From assembly GCF_028898845.1 (NCBI RefSeq), contig NZ_CP118574.1, positions 8,853,001 through 8,917,000 on the forward strand: a stretch of DNA of 64,000 nt, given 5' to 3'. Made by a program: the position numbers and the translations under genes. The stretch is from Streptomyces sp. WZ-12 (lineage in GTDB: Bacteria; Actinomycetota; Actinomycetes; Streptomycetales; Streptomycetaceae). Every line of letters begins with the position of its first letter. The stretch's first letter is position 1. Under the pieces are notes generated by a model that saw nothing but the letters and a program-made list of their open reading frames with translations, was not told the origin of the DNA and searched no databases. Shown here piece by piece: positions 7,867-15,900 of this stretch.

Positions 7867-8888
7867 CCCGATACCGGTACGCGGCGGTGGTGGCCGGACT
7901 GGCCGTACTGCTGCTGGCGGCGGCCACCTGCGCGGTCGCCCTCGGCTCGGTCGCGGTGCCGCCCGGGGAGGTCTGGCGCATCCTGGCCCACCGGGTCGTG
8001 CCGTCCCTGGTCGACGCCGACTGGCCGCGGGTGCGGGAGACCATCGTGCTGGACGTCCGGATGCCCAGGGTGCTGCTCGGCGCCACGGTGGGCGCCGGAC
8101 TGTCGGTCTGCGGCATGGCGCTCCAGGCACTGGTCCGCAACCCGCTTGCCGATCCCGGCCTGTTGGGCATCTCCTCAGGCGCCGGCGTCGGTGCCGTCCT
8201 GGTGGTGGTCTGCGGCGTCACGGTCTTCGGGCACTACTCGGTCTCCGCCGCCGCGTTCCTGGGCGGACTGGCGGCCCTGCTGATCGTCTACGCCCTGGCG
8301 CGGGCCGGCGGTCGGATGACCACGGTCCGACTGATCCTCGCCGGGGTCGCCACCGGACAGGTCCTGTCGGCCGTCGCCAGCTTCCTGATCGTCACCTCCG
8401 ACCAGGCGCAGAAGGCCCAGTCGGCGCTCCAGTGGATGCTCGGCGGACTGGGCGGCACCGGCTGGGACGCCCTGTGGCTGCCGGCCGCCGCCGTACTGCT
8501 CGGCACCGTCGCCCTGTTGGGCACCGCCAGGCACCTGAACGTGCTGCTGGCCGGTGACGAGGCCGCCGCCGCACTGGGGCTGGACGTCGGGCGCTTCCGG
8601 GCCCTGCTCTTCGTCCTGTGCGCCCTGCTGACCGGGGTCATGGTGGCGGTCAGCGGAGCGATCGGCTTCGTCGGCCTGATGATGCCGCACATCACCCGGC
8701 TGTTGGTCGGCGCCAACCACCGCCGCGCCCTGCCCGTCGCCGCGCTGCTCGGAGCGGTCTTCCTGATCGGTGCGGACCTGCTCGCCCGCACGGTGATCAG
8801 CCCCGAGGAGATCCCCGTCGGCATCGTCACCGCCCTGGCCGGCGGTCCCACCTTCCTGTGGCTGATGTACCGAAAGGGGCTGGCGTGA
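7863..8888 (+). CDS. btuC: FecCD/BtuC-type ABC transporter permease
   Basis: 341 residues starting at GTG 7863, overlapping the previous stop by four bases. Roughly ten hydrophobic helices are visible, beginning YAAVVAGLAVLLLAAATCAVAL. The family landmarks LVRNPLADPGLLGISSGAG and GAIGFVGLMMPHITRLLVG (the latter the ATPase-contacting region) are both intact. It forms a homodimeric channel for a corrinoid or siderophore. Translational coupling to both neighbours implies stoichiometric synthesis under riboswitch control. Confidence 0.95.
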   Translation: MTRYRYAAVVAGLAVLLLAAATCAVALGSVAVPPGEVWRILAHRVVPSLVDADWPRVRETIVLDVRMPRVLLGATVGAGLSVCGMALQALVRNPLADPGLLGISSGAGVGAVLVVVCGVTVFGHYSVSAAAFLGGLAALLIVYALARAGGRMTTVRLILAGVATGQVLSAVASFLIVTSDQAQKAQSALQWMLGGLGGTGWDALWLPAAAVLLGTVALLGTARHLNVLLAGDEAAAALGLDVGRFRALLFVLCALLTGVMVAVSGAIGFVGLMMPHITRLLVGANHRRALPVAALLGAVFLIGADLLARTVISPEEIPVGIVTALAGGPTFLWLMYRKGLA

Positions 8889-9649
8889 GCGAACTGCGCA
8901 TCGAGTCGGTGACCGTCGAGGTGGCCGGTCGCACCCTGGTCGACGCCGTCTCGCTACGGGCCGGACCGGGCGAAGTGGTCGGGCTGGTCGGTCCGAACGG
9001 GGCCGGCAAGTCCACCCTGCTGCGCACCTGTTACCGGGCCCTGCGGCCGAGCTCCGGCCGCGTCCTGCTCGACGGCACGGACATCCGACACCTGCCGGCC
9101 CGCCAAGTCGCCCGCACGCTCGCCGCGGTGCTCCAGGAGATGCCCGCCGACTTCGGCCTGACCGCCCGGGACGTGGTGGCGATGGGGCGCGCCCCCTACC
9201 GCCGGGCGTTCCAGGCGGACGGCCGGAACGACACCGAGGCCGTCGGCTCCGCGCTGGCATCGCTGGGCGTGGCCGAACTGGCCGACCGGCGCTTCGACCG
9301 GCTCTCCGGCGGCGAGAAGCAACGGGTGCTGATCGCCCGGGCATTGGCCCAACAACCGTCGGTCATGGTGCTCGACGAGCCGACCAACCACCTGGACCTG
9401 CGCCACCAACTCGACGCCCTGCGACTGGTCCGGGCGCTCGGCGTCACGGCCGTCATTGCGGTCCACGACCTCAACCTCGCCGCGGCCTTCTGCGACCGCG
9501 TCTGCGTCCTCGACCAGGGCCGACTGCTCGCCGACGGCGCCCCGGAGGCCGTACTGACCGAGGAGTTGATCGCCGAGGTCTACGGCGTGCGGACGGAGGT
9601 CAGCATGCACCCGGTGAAGGGCAAGCCGAACATCGTCGTGCTGCCCTGA
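8885..9649 (+). CDS. btuD: Corrinoid ABC transporter ATP-binding protein
   Basis: 254 residues from GTG 8885, overlapping the permease stop (GTGA). Walker A is GPNGAGKST, the Q-loop is in AAVLQEMPADF, the signature is RLSGGEKQR, Walker B is VMVLDEPTNHLD and the switch histidine is in AVHDLN. It is a complete FecE/BtuD-type ATPase that powers the importer encoded by the two preceding genes. A strong hairpin follows directly after the stop and ends the operon. Confidence 0.95.
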   Translation: MSELRIESVTVEVAGRTLVDAVSLRAGPGEVVGLVGPNGAGKSTLLRTCYRALRPSSGRVLLDGTDIRHLPARQVARTLAAVLQEMPADFGLTARDVVAMGRAPYRRAFQADGRNDTEAVGSALASLGVAELADRRFDRLSGGEKQRVLIARALAQQPSVMVLDEPTNHLDLRHQLDALRLVRALGVTAVIAVHDLNLAAAFCDRVCVLDQGRLLADGAPEAVLTEELIAEVYGVRTEVSMHPVKGKPNIVVLP

Positions 9650-9661
9650 CGGGCGCCCGCC

Positions 9662-9694
9662 CCGGCCCCCTGCCCGCGGCCAGGCAGGGGGCCG
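9662..9694 (+). terminator. Terminator of the corrinoid importer operon
   Basis: CCGGCCCCCTGCC pairs perfectly with GGCAGGGGGCCGG across a short loop, 12 bases after the ATPase stop. There is no U-tract, as is usual in actinomycetes. Confidence 0.85.
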
Positions 9695-9716
9695 GTGTGC
9701 GGTCAGGGGTAGATTT

Positions 9717-9740
9717 ACTAGGACGTCCAACTATATATTC
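9717..9740 (+). promoter_or_regulatory. Promoter with palindromic element ahead of riboswitch 2
   Basis: An AT-rich island in very GC-rich DNA. TAGGACGTCCAA at 9719-9730 is palindromic around GGACGTCC, and CTATATATTC at 9731-9740 offers a -10 box. The palindrome occupies the spacer, so a dimeric regulator could act here in addition to the riboswitch (inference). Confidence 0.55.
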
Positions 9741-9749
9741 GAGAGCGAG

Positions 9750-9900
9750 GCCCACGGTGCAGGGAAGCCGGTGCGAATCCGGCACGGTCCCGCCACTGTT
9801 ACCGGGGAGCACGCCGTCGAGCAGTACGCCACTGACGTGTAAGAGGTCGGGAAGGCGGGCGGCGCGCGCCGATCCGGAAGTCAGGATACCGGCCGTGGGG
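9750..9900 (+). promoter_or_regulatory. Cobalamin riboswitch 2
   Basis: The core GGGAAGCCGGTGCGAATCC (9762-9780), CCGCCACTGTTACCGGGGAGC (from 9790) and the B12-box-like GGAAGTCAGGATACCGGCC (about 9876-9894) are present. P1 pairs CCCACGG (9751-9757) with CCGTGGG (9893-9899). The next start codon is only about 20-40 bases downstream, so the riboswitch could hide its ribosome-binding site. Nevertheless the first full-length gene is mmsA at 10127, an uncommon partner. Confidence 0.93.
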
Positions 9901-9936
9901 CGTTCCGTGTTGTCCACGAGGATGGAGCAGACACGC

Positions 9937-10017
9937 ATGGCACCGGTGCGTACCCGCGAGCCTGGTCAACCGCCCGGACGGGCGGGGAGGACCGCCTCCG
10001 CGGCCCCCGCCGCCTGA
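9937..10017 (+). CDS. Mini-ORF directly under riboswitch 2
   Basis: A 26-residue frame (begins MAPVRTREPG) starts at ATG 9937, with GGAGCAG 7 bases upstream; an in-frame ATG at 9922, with GAGG in front, would give 31 residues. The peptide is rich in Arg, Pro, Gly and Ala and resembles no protein I know. Its ribosome-binding site lies within the first bases after the aptamer, where cobalamin riboswitches usually act. It may be a leader peptide whose translation decides expression of the operon at 10127, or the stump of a deleted gene. Confidence 0.4.
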   Translation: MAPVRTREPGQPPGRAGRTASAAPAA

Positions 10018-10126
10018 GCGGTCCTTCCGCCTTGCGCGATCCCGCGTCCCCACGGCCCGCCCGCCACCGCGCGCGGCGCGGCCCGGCGCGCCATCCCCGG
10101 ATCCCACCTGACGAGAGCAGGCAACC

Positions 10127-11650
10127 ATGGTCCGTGCACACACTCCCCAACCCGCCCGCGAACTCACCCACTTCATCGGCGGCAAGCCCACCCCGGGAAC
10201 CTCGGGCGCCCACGGCGACGTCTACGACCCCAACACCGGCGAGGTCCAGGCACGCGTCCCGCTGGCCACCCGCGGCGAGACCGAGGCCGTCATCGCCGAC
10301 GCGACCGAGGCCCAACGCGCCTGGGGCGAGTGGAACCCCCAACGCCGGGCCCGGGTCCTCCTGCGCTTCCTCCAACTCGCCGAGCGCGACAAGGACTCCC
10401 TGGCCCGCCTGCTCTCCTCCGAGCACGGCAAGACCATCCCCGACGCCCACGGCGACCTCCAACGCGGCCTGGACGTCGTGGAGTTCGCAGCCGGCATCCC
10501 GCACCTGCTCAAGGGCGAGTTCAGCGACAACGCCGGCACCGGCATCGACGTGCACTCGCTGCGCTCGCCGATCGGCGTGGCCGCCGGGATCACCCCCTTC
10601 AACTTCCCCGCGATGATCCCCCTTTGGCAGGCCGCCCCCGCCCTGGCCTGCGGAAACGCCTTCATCCTCAAGCCCTCCGAGCGCGCCCCCTCGGTCCCGC
10701 ACCGGATCGCCGAACTGTTCCTGGAAGCGGGCCTGCCGCCCGGTGTGCTCAACGTCGTCAACGGCGGCAAGGAAACCGTCGACACCCTGCTGACCGACCC
10801 CCGCGTCGGGGCGCTCGGCTTCGTCGGCTCCACCCCGATCGCCGCCCACGTCTACGCCACCGCCGCCGCCCACGGCAAGCGCGCCCAGTGCTTCGGCGGC
10901 GCCAAGAACCACCTGATCGTCATGCCCGACGCCGACCTCGACCAGGCCGTGGACGCCCTCATCGGCGCCGGCTACGGCTCCGCCGGCGAACGCTGCATGG
11001 CCGTCTCGGTCGCCGTACCCGTCGGCGCGGACACTGCCGACGCCCTGGTCGCACGACTGACGGAACGCATCGCCCAACTCCGCGTCGGCCGCAGCGACGA
11101 CCCGGACGCCGACTTCGGGCCGCTGGTCGGCCGGGACGCCGTCGACCGGGTGCGCTCCTACGTCGACCTCGGCGTCGAAGAGGGCGCCGAACTCGTCGTC
11201 GACGGGCGGGACTTCACCCTCCCCGGCCACGAGGGCGGCTTCTTCGCCGGCCCCTCGCTCTTCGACCGCGTCACCCCGGACATGCGGATCTACCAGGAGG
11301 AGATCTTCGGCCCCGTCCTGTCCGTCGTGCGCGCCGCCGACTACGAAGAGGCGCTGCGCCTGCCCAGCGAACACCCCTACGGCAACGGTGTCGCCCTCTT
11401 CACCCGCGACGGCGACACCGCCCGCGACTTCACCCGACGCGTCAACACCGGCATGGTCGGCGTCAACGTCCCCATCCCGGTCCCGGTCTCCTACTACACC
11501 TTCGGCGGCTGGAAGCGCTCGGGCTTCGGCGACCTCAACCAACACGGCCCGGACGCCATCCGCTTCTACACCCGCACCAAGACCGTCACCTCCCGCTGGC
11601 CCGCCGGCGTCAGGGAGGGCGCCAGCTTCACGATCCCGGTCATGAGGTGA
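10127..11650 (+). CDS. mmsA: Methylmalonate-semialdehyde dehydrogenase (CoA-acylating)
   Basis: 507 residues, normal family length. It converts methylmalonate semialdehyde plus CoA and NAD+ to propionyl-CoA, the last step of valine breakdown. N-terminal family markers are HFIGGKPTPG and YDPNTGEVQARVPLA; the NAD-binding region has GITPFNFPAMIPLW and ILKPSERAPS; the catalytic cysteine is in GSAGERCMAVS; GVNVPIPVPVSYYTFGGWK near the end is characteristic of MmsA. The ATG at 10127 follows GAGAGCAGG. It is first of five coupled genes and lies 227 bases downstream of a cobalamin riboswitch. Its product enters the B12-dependent methylmalonyl-CoA mutase route. Confidence 0.95.
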   Translation: MVRAHTPQPARELTHFIGGKPTPGTSGAHGDVYDPNTGEVQARVPLATRGETEAVIADATEAQRAWGEWNPQRRARVLLRFLQLAERDKDSLARLLSSEHGKTIPDAHGDLQRGLDVVEFAAGIPHLLKGEFSDNAGTGIDVHSLRSPIGVAAGITPFNFPAMIPLWQAAPALACGNAFILKPSERAPSVPHRIAELFLEAGLPPGVLNVVNGGKETVDTLLTDPRVGALGFVGSTPIAAHVYATAAAHGKRAQCFGGAKNHLIVMPDADLDQAVDALIGAGYGSAGERCMAVSVAVPVGADTADALVARLTERIAQLRVGRSDDPDADFGPLVGRDAVDRVRSYVDLGVEEGAELVVDGRDFTLPGHEGGFFAGPSLFDRVTPDMRIYQEEIFGPVLSVVRAADYEEALRLPSEHPYGNGVALFTRDGDTARDFTRRVNTGMVGVNVPIPVPVSYYTFGGWKRSGFGDLNQHGPDAIRFYTRTKTVTSRWPAGVREGASFTIPVMR

Positions 11651-11655
11651 GCACG

Positions 11656-12804
11656 GTGACCACGACCTACCTCACCGAGGACCAACTGGCCCTGGTCGAA
11701 ACCACCTTGGACTTCACCCAGGACCACCTCACCCCGCACGCCCTGGACTGGGACCGCGACAAGCACTTCCCCCTCGACGTGCTCCGCAAGGCCGCCGGCC
11801 TGGGACTCGGCGGCGTCTACGTGCGCGAGGAGTCCGGCGGCAGCGGCCTCGCCCGCGCCGACGGCGTCCTGATCTTCGAAACCCTCGCCTCCGGCTGCCC
11901 CGCCATCGCCGGCTACCTCTCCATCCACAACATGGTCGGCTGGATGATCGACCACTACGGCAGCCCCGACCAGCGCGAACGCTGGCTGCCCCGGCTGTGC
12001 GCGATGGACGACCTCGCCAGCTACTGCCTGACCGAACCGGGCGCCGGCTCCGACGCCGCGGCCCTGCGCACCCGCGCCGTCCGCGACGGCGACGACTACG
12101 TCCTGACCGGCGTCAAGCAGTTCATCTCCGGTGCCGGCGCCGCCCAGCTCTACGTCGTCATGGCCCGCACCGGCGACGAAGGCCCGCGCGGCATCTCCGC
12201 CTTCCTCGTCGACAAGGACGACGCCGGCGTCTCCTTCGGCGCCAACGAGCGCAAGATGGGCTGGAACGCCCAACCCACCCGCCAAGTCATCCTCGACGGC
12301 GTCCGCATCCCCGCCGACCGGCTGCTCGGCGGCGAGGGCCAGGGCTTCCGGATCGCCATGAACGCCCTCAACGGCGGCCGCCTCGGCATCGCCGCCTGCT
12401 CCCTCGGCGGCGCCCGCAGCGCGCTGGACCGCAGCCTGGCCCACCTCGCCGACCGCGAGGCGTTCGGCACCCGCCTGCTGGACGCCCAGGCACTGCGCTT
12501 CCGCCTCGCCGACATGGCCACCGAACTCGCCGCCGCCCGGGCCCTGGTCCACCAGGCCGCCCAGGCACTCGACCGGGGCGACCCCCAGGCACCCCAACTC
12601 TGCGCGATGGCCAAGCGCTTCGCCACCGACACCGGCTACTCCGTCGCCGACCGCGCCCTGCAACTCCACGGCGGCTACGGATACCTGGCCGAATACGGCA
12701 TCGAGAAGATCGTGCGCGACCTGCGCGTCCACCAGATCCTGGAAGGAACCAACGAGATCATGCGCGTCATCGTGGCCCGCGGCCTGACGGAGGCGTTCCA
12801 GTGA
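11656..12804 (+). CDS. Acyl-CoA dehydrogenase, probably isobutyryl-CoA dehydrogenase
   Basis: 382 residues from GTG 11656, with GAGGTG six bases upstream; a GTG at 11647 overlapping the mmsA stop is also possible. It is a full flavoprotein dehydrogenase: YCLTEPGAGSDAAALRT and the substrate loop GNERKMGW-like NERKMGWNAQPTR are seen, and the catalytic base is the Glu in QILEGTNEIMRVI. Given its place between mmsA and the hydroxyisobutyryl-CoA genes, isobutyryl-CoA to methacrylyl-CoA is the likely reaction. Electrons go to ETF. Overlaps the next gene by four bases. Confidence 0.92.
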   Translation: MTTTYLTEDQLALVETTLDFTQDHLTPHALDWDRDKHFPLDVLRKAAGLGLGGVYVREESGGSGLARADGVLIFETLASGCPAIAGYLSIHNMVGWMIDHYGSPDQRERWLPRLCAMDDLASYCLTEPGAGSDAAALRTRAVRDGDDYVLTGVKQFISGAGAAQLYVVMARTGDEGPRGISAFLVDKDDAGVSFGANERKMGWNAQPTRQVILDGVRIPADRLLGGEGQGFRIAMNALNGGRLGIAACSLGGARSALDRSLAHLADREAFGTRLLDAQALRFRLADMATELAAARALVHQAAQALDRGDPQAPQLCAMAKRFATDTGYSVADRALQLHGGYGYLAEYGIEKIVRDLRVHQILEGTNEIMRVIVARGLTEAFQ

Positions 12805-13880
12805 CCGGCGCCGACGACCAGCCCGTCCTGCTGGAGACCCGCGGCCGGGCCGGCTATCTGACCCTCAACCGCCCCCGTGCCCTCAACGCCCTCACCCACC
12901 CCATGGTCCGCCGCATCGACGGGGCCCTCACCGCCTGGGAGAACGACCCCAGCATCGAGACCGTCGTACTGACCGGCGCGGGGGAGCGGGGCCTGTGCGC
13001 GGGCGGCGACATCCGCGCCGTCCACGACGACGCACGCGACGGCGACGGCACCGCATCCGCCGCCTTCTGGGCCGACGAGTACCGGCTCAACGCCCGCATC
13101 GCCCGCTACCGCAAGCCCTATGTCGCCCTCATGGACGGCATCGTCATGGGCGGCGGCGTCGGCGTCTCCGCCCACGGCAGCGTCCGCATCGTCACCGAAC
13201 GCTCCCGGATCGCCATGCCCGAGACCGGCATCGGCTTCATCCCCGACGTCGGCGGCACCTACCTCCTCGCCCTCGCACCCGGATCGCTCGGCCTCCACCT
13301 CGCGCTGACGGGCGCTCAGATCGGTGCGGCCGACGCCCTCTTGTGCGGACTCGCCGACCACTACGTTCCTTCCGAGGCCCTCCCGGCACTCGGCGACGAC
13401 CTCGCCGAGCGCCCCGTCCACGCGGTCCTGGAGCGCCACGTCCGCCCGGCCCCGTCCGGCCAACTCGCCGACCAACGGCCGTGGATCGACGCCTGCTACA
13501 CCGCCGACACCGTCGAGGAGATCATCGACCGGCTCTCCTCCCACGGCGACCCGGCGGCCAAGGAAGCGGCCGAGACGCTGCTCACCAAGTCACCCACCTC
13601 CCTCAAGGTCACCCTCACCGCGCTCCGCCGGGCCCGGCACCTGGGATCCCTCGAAGCGGTACTCGACCAGGAATACCGCGTCTCCTGCGCCTCCCTCACC
13701 GCCCCCGACCTGGTCGAGGGCATCCGCGCCCAGATCGTCGACAAGGACCGCAACCCGCGCTGGTCCCCGCCCGCCCTCGCCGACGTCACCGACGCGCACA
13801 TCGCGCGCTTCTTCGCCCCCCTGGGCGCCGACGAGCTGGGACTCACCCAACCCGGCCCGACACAGGAGGTCCCCTGGTGA
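12801..13880 (+). CDS. 3-Hydroxyisobutyryl-CoA hydrolase (crotonase superfamily)
   Basis: 359 residues, about 100 longer than a plain enoyl-CoA hydratase, which is the length of the HIBCH family. The oxyanion-hole segments LCAGGDIRAVHDDA and MDGIVMGGGVGVSAHG and the catalytic region MPETGIGFIPDVGGTYLL are present; the E and D in this last stretch are the hydrolase catalytic residues. It releases free 3-hydroxyisobutyrate from its CoA ester, the substrate for the next gene's product. It starts at GTG 12801, overlapping the dehydrogenase stop, and ends overlapping mmsB. Confidence 0.92.
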   Translation: MTGADDQPVLLETRGRAGYLTLNRPRALNALTHPMVRRIDGALTAWENDPSIETVVLTGAGERGLCAGGDIRAVHDDARDGDGTASAAFWADEYRLNARIARYRKPYVALMDGIVMGGGVGVSAHGSVRIVTERSRIAMPETGIGFIPDVGGTYLLALAPGSLGLHLALTGAQIGAADALLCGLADHYVPSEALPALGDDLAERPVHAVLERHVRPAPSGQLADQRPWIDACYTADTVEEIIDRLSSHGDPAAKEAAETLLTKSPTSLKVTLTALRRARHLGSLEAVLDQEYRVSCASLTAPDLVEGIRAQIVDKDRNPRWSPPALADVTDAHIARFFAPLGADELGLTQPGPTQEVPW

Positions 13881-14776
13881 CCGTGACCCTCGCCTTCATC
13901 GGACTGGGCAACATGGGCGCGCCGATGGCCGCCAACCTCGCCGCGGCCGGCCACCGCGTGCGCGGCTACGACAAGGTGGCCACCTGCCTGGACGCGGCCG
14001 CCACCGCCGGCGTGACGCCCGCCGCGTCCGCGACGGAGGCCGTCGCCGACGCCGACCTGGTCTTCACCATGCTGCCCGCTGGCCGCCACGTACTCGCCCT
14101 CTACGACGACATCCTCGCCGCCGCCCGCCCCGGAACGCTCTTCGTCGACTGCTCCACCATCGACGTCGCCGACGCCCGCGCCGCCCATGACAAGGCCACC
14201 GCGGCCGGGATGCGGATGCTCGACGCACCGGTCTCCGGCGGCGTCGTCGGCGCCGAGGCCGGCACCCTCACCTTCATGGTGGGCGGCGAGCCGGACGACG
14301 TCGCCCATGTCGCGCCGTTCCTGGACGTGTTGGGCCGCAAGACCGTCCACTGCGGCGGCCCGAGCGCCGGCCAGGCGGCGAAGATCTGCAACAACATGAT
14401 CCTGGGCATCTCGATGATCGCGGTCAGCGAGGCGTTCGTGCTCGGCGAGCGCCTCGGCCTCTCCCACCAGGCGCTCTACGACGTGGCCGCCACCTCCTCC
14501 GGCCAGTGCTGGGCCCTGACCACCAACTGCCCCGTCCCCGGCCCGGTGCCCACCAGCCCCGCCAACCACGACTACCGCCCCGGCTTCGCCGCACCGCTCA
14601 TGGCCAAGGACCTCGGCCTGGCCGCCAACGCGGCCAAGGCCACTGGCGTCCGCGCCGAACTCGGCCAGCACGCGGCCCAGTTGTATGCCGCCTACGCCCA
14701 AGAGGCCGGCGTCGAGGCCGACTTCTCCGGCATCGTCCGGGACATCAGGGAACAGCGCGACGGAGGACCGGCATGA
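13877..14776 (+). CDS. mmsB: 3-Hydroxyisobutyrate dehydrogenase
   Basis: 299 residues from GTG 13877, with a perfect AGGAGGT six bases upstream. The NAD-binding motif is [16 protein letters not shown], the substrate motif is [22 protein letters not shown], and the catalytic lysine is in [10 protein letters not shown]. It oxidises 3-hydroxyisobutyrate to methylmalonate semialdehyde, the substrate of MmsA encoded at the head of the operon. The strong internal ribosome-binding site suggests this gene is translated partly independently, although its start overlaps the preceding stop. Confidence 0.95.
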   Translation: MTVTLAFIGLGNMGAPMAANLAAAGHRVRGYDKVATCLDAAATAGVTPAASATEAVADADLVFTMLPAGRHVLALYDDILAAARPGTLFVDCSTIDVADARAAHDKATAAGMRMLDAPVSGGVVGAEAGTLTFMVGGEPDDVAHVAPFLDVLGRKTVHCGGPSAGQAAKICNNMILGISMIAVSEAFVLGERLGLSHQALYDVAATSSGQCWALTTNCPVPGPVPTSPANHDYRPGFAAPLMAKDLGLAANAAKATGVRAELGQHAAQLYAAYAQEAGVEADFSGIVRDIREQRDGGPA

Positions 14777-15567
14777 CCACCACGCCACCGACCGACAGCT
14801 ACGAGACGATCCTGGTCGAACGCACCGGCCGCACCGCCCTGATCACCCTCAACCGGCCCGAGGCCCGCAATGCCCTGAACCTCCAGCTCATGCACGAGGT
14901 CGTCGCCGCCACCGAAGCCCTCGACCGGGACCCGGACTGCGGCTGCATCGTCCTCACCGGCTCCGCCAAGGCGTTCGCGGCCGGCGCCGACATCAAGGAG
15001 ATGCGGCCGCAGGGCTACCTGGACATGTACCTGAGTGACTGGTTCGGCGCCTGGGACCGGCTTGGCCGGCTCCGCACGCCGACCGTCGCCGCCGTCGCCG
15101 GCTACGCCCTGGGCGGCGGATGTGAACTGGCCATGCTCTGCGACGTGTTGCTCGCCGCAGACACCGCCGTCTTCGGCCAACCGGAGATCAAACTGGGCGT
15201 ACTGCCCGGCATCGGCGGCTCGCAACGGCTGACCCGCGCCATCGGCAAGGCCAAGGCGATGGAGATGTGCCTGACGGGCCGCACCATGGACGCCGCGGAG
15301 GCCGAACGCTCCGGCCTCGTCTCCCGCGTGGTGCCCGCCGACCAATTGCGCACCGAGGCACTTGCGGTCGCCGAAACCATTTCGGGCATGTCACTTCCGG
15401 TCGCAATGATGGCCAAAGAAGCGGTCAATCGGTCCTTCGAAACCACCCTCGCCGAAGGCGTCCACTTCGAACGCCGAATCTTCCACGCGGTCTTCGCCAC
15501 CGCAGACCAAAAGGAGGGCATGACCGCCTTCATCGACAAGCGCCCACCCCGCTTCACCCACCGCTGA
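14773..15567 (+). CDS. Enoyl-CoA hydratase
   Basis: 264 residues, standard length. The ATG overlaps the mmsB stop as ATGA. Crotonase oxyanion loops [11 protein letters not shown] and [13 protein letters not shown] are seen, with the two catalytic glutamates in GGGCELAM and [15 protein letters not shown]. In this operon it should hydrate methacrylyl-CoA to 3-hydroxyisobutyryl-CoA, completing the path from isobutyryl-CoA to propionyl-CoA. Last gene of the operon; codon choice near its 3' end (CGG TCC TTC GAA) is slightly less GC-biased than the rest. Confidence 0.93.
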   Translation: MTTTPPTDSYETILVERTGRTALITLNRPEARNALNLQLMHEVVAATEALDRDPDCGCIVLTGSAKAFAAGADIKEMRPQGYLDMYLSDWFGAWDRLGRLRTPTVAAVAGYALGGGCELAMLCDVLLAADTAVFGQPEIKLGVLPGIGGSQRLTRAIGKAKAMEMCLTGRTMDAAEAERSGLVSRVVPADQLRTEALAVAETISGMSLPVAMMAKEAVNRSFETTLAEGVHFERRIFHAVFATADQKEGMTAFIDKRPPRFTHR

Positions 15568-15584
15568 CCCGCACGGACTCCCCG

Positions 15585-15641
15585 TCGGGCCGCCCGCCCC
15601 GATCACCGCGCAGCACGCCCGGATCCCGGCAGGCGGCCCGA
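15585..15641 (+). terminator. Possible terminator of the valine operon
   Basis: TCGGGCCGCC (15585-15594) can pair with GGCGGCCCGA (15632-15641), but the loop of 37 bases is long. It is the only inverted repeat found just after the operon. Confidence 0.35.
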
Positions 15642-15789
15642 TTGTGCTGCGGGCATTTCCCACTCAACCCTGCACCACCGCCCCACGCACTCGCGTCACC
15701 CCCTCCCCTGAAGTCCCACTAACTACCCCAAATTGTTGGCTACTTATCCGGGCACCGCGACGGCGGCATCGGGATATACGATCTTGATC

Positions 15790-15900
15790 ATGCTTCTCAG
15801 TTCCCTGAGTGCCTCCGCTGTGCCGTCCCCTGACGCACCCGCACAGCCGACCGGCGACGGGCCCGGCCGCCCCGCCCAGGAAACCGGCCCCCGCTCATGA
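15790..15900 (+). CDS. Candidate 36-residue leader peptide coupled to the next ligase gene
   Basis: An ATG at 15790 opens a 36-residue frame (begins MLLSSLSASAVPSPDAP) whose TGA at 15898-15900 overlaps the ligase ATG at 15897 as ATGA. A -10-like GATATACGAT lies at 15773-15782, so the message could be leaderless. The first codons (CTT, CTC, AGT, TCC) are not typical of highly biased genes. No family is recognised. It may serve only to couple translation, or be a chance frame. Confidence 0.35.
   Translation: MLLSSLSASAVPSPDAPAQPTGDGPGRPAQETGPRS

Noticed and set aside
8175..9344. A 389-codon minus-strand frame over the corrinoid importer
   Set aside because: Antisense to intact btuC and btuD with no ribosome-binding site and biased Arg/Pro composition.
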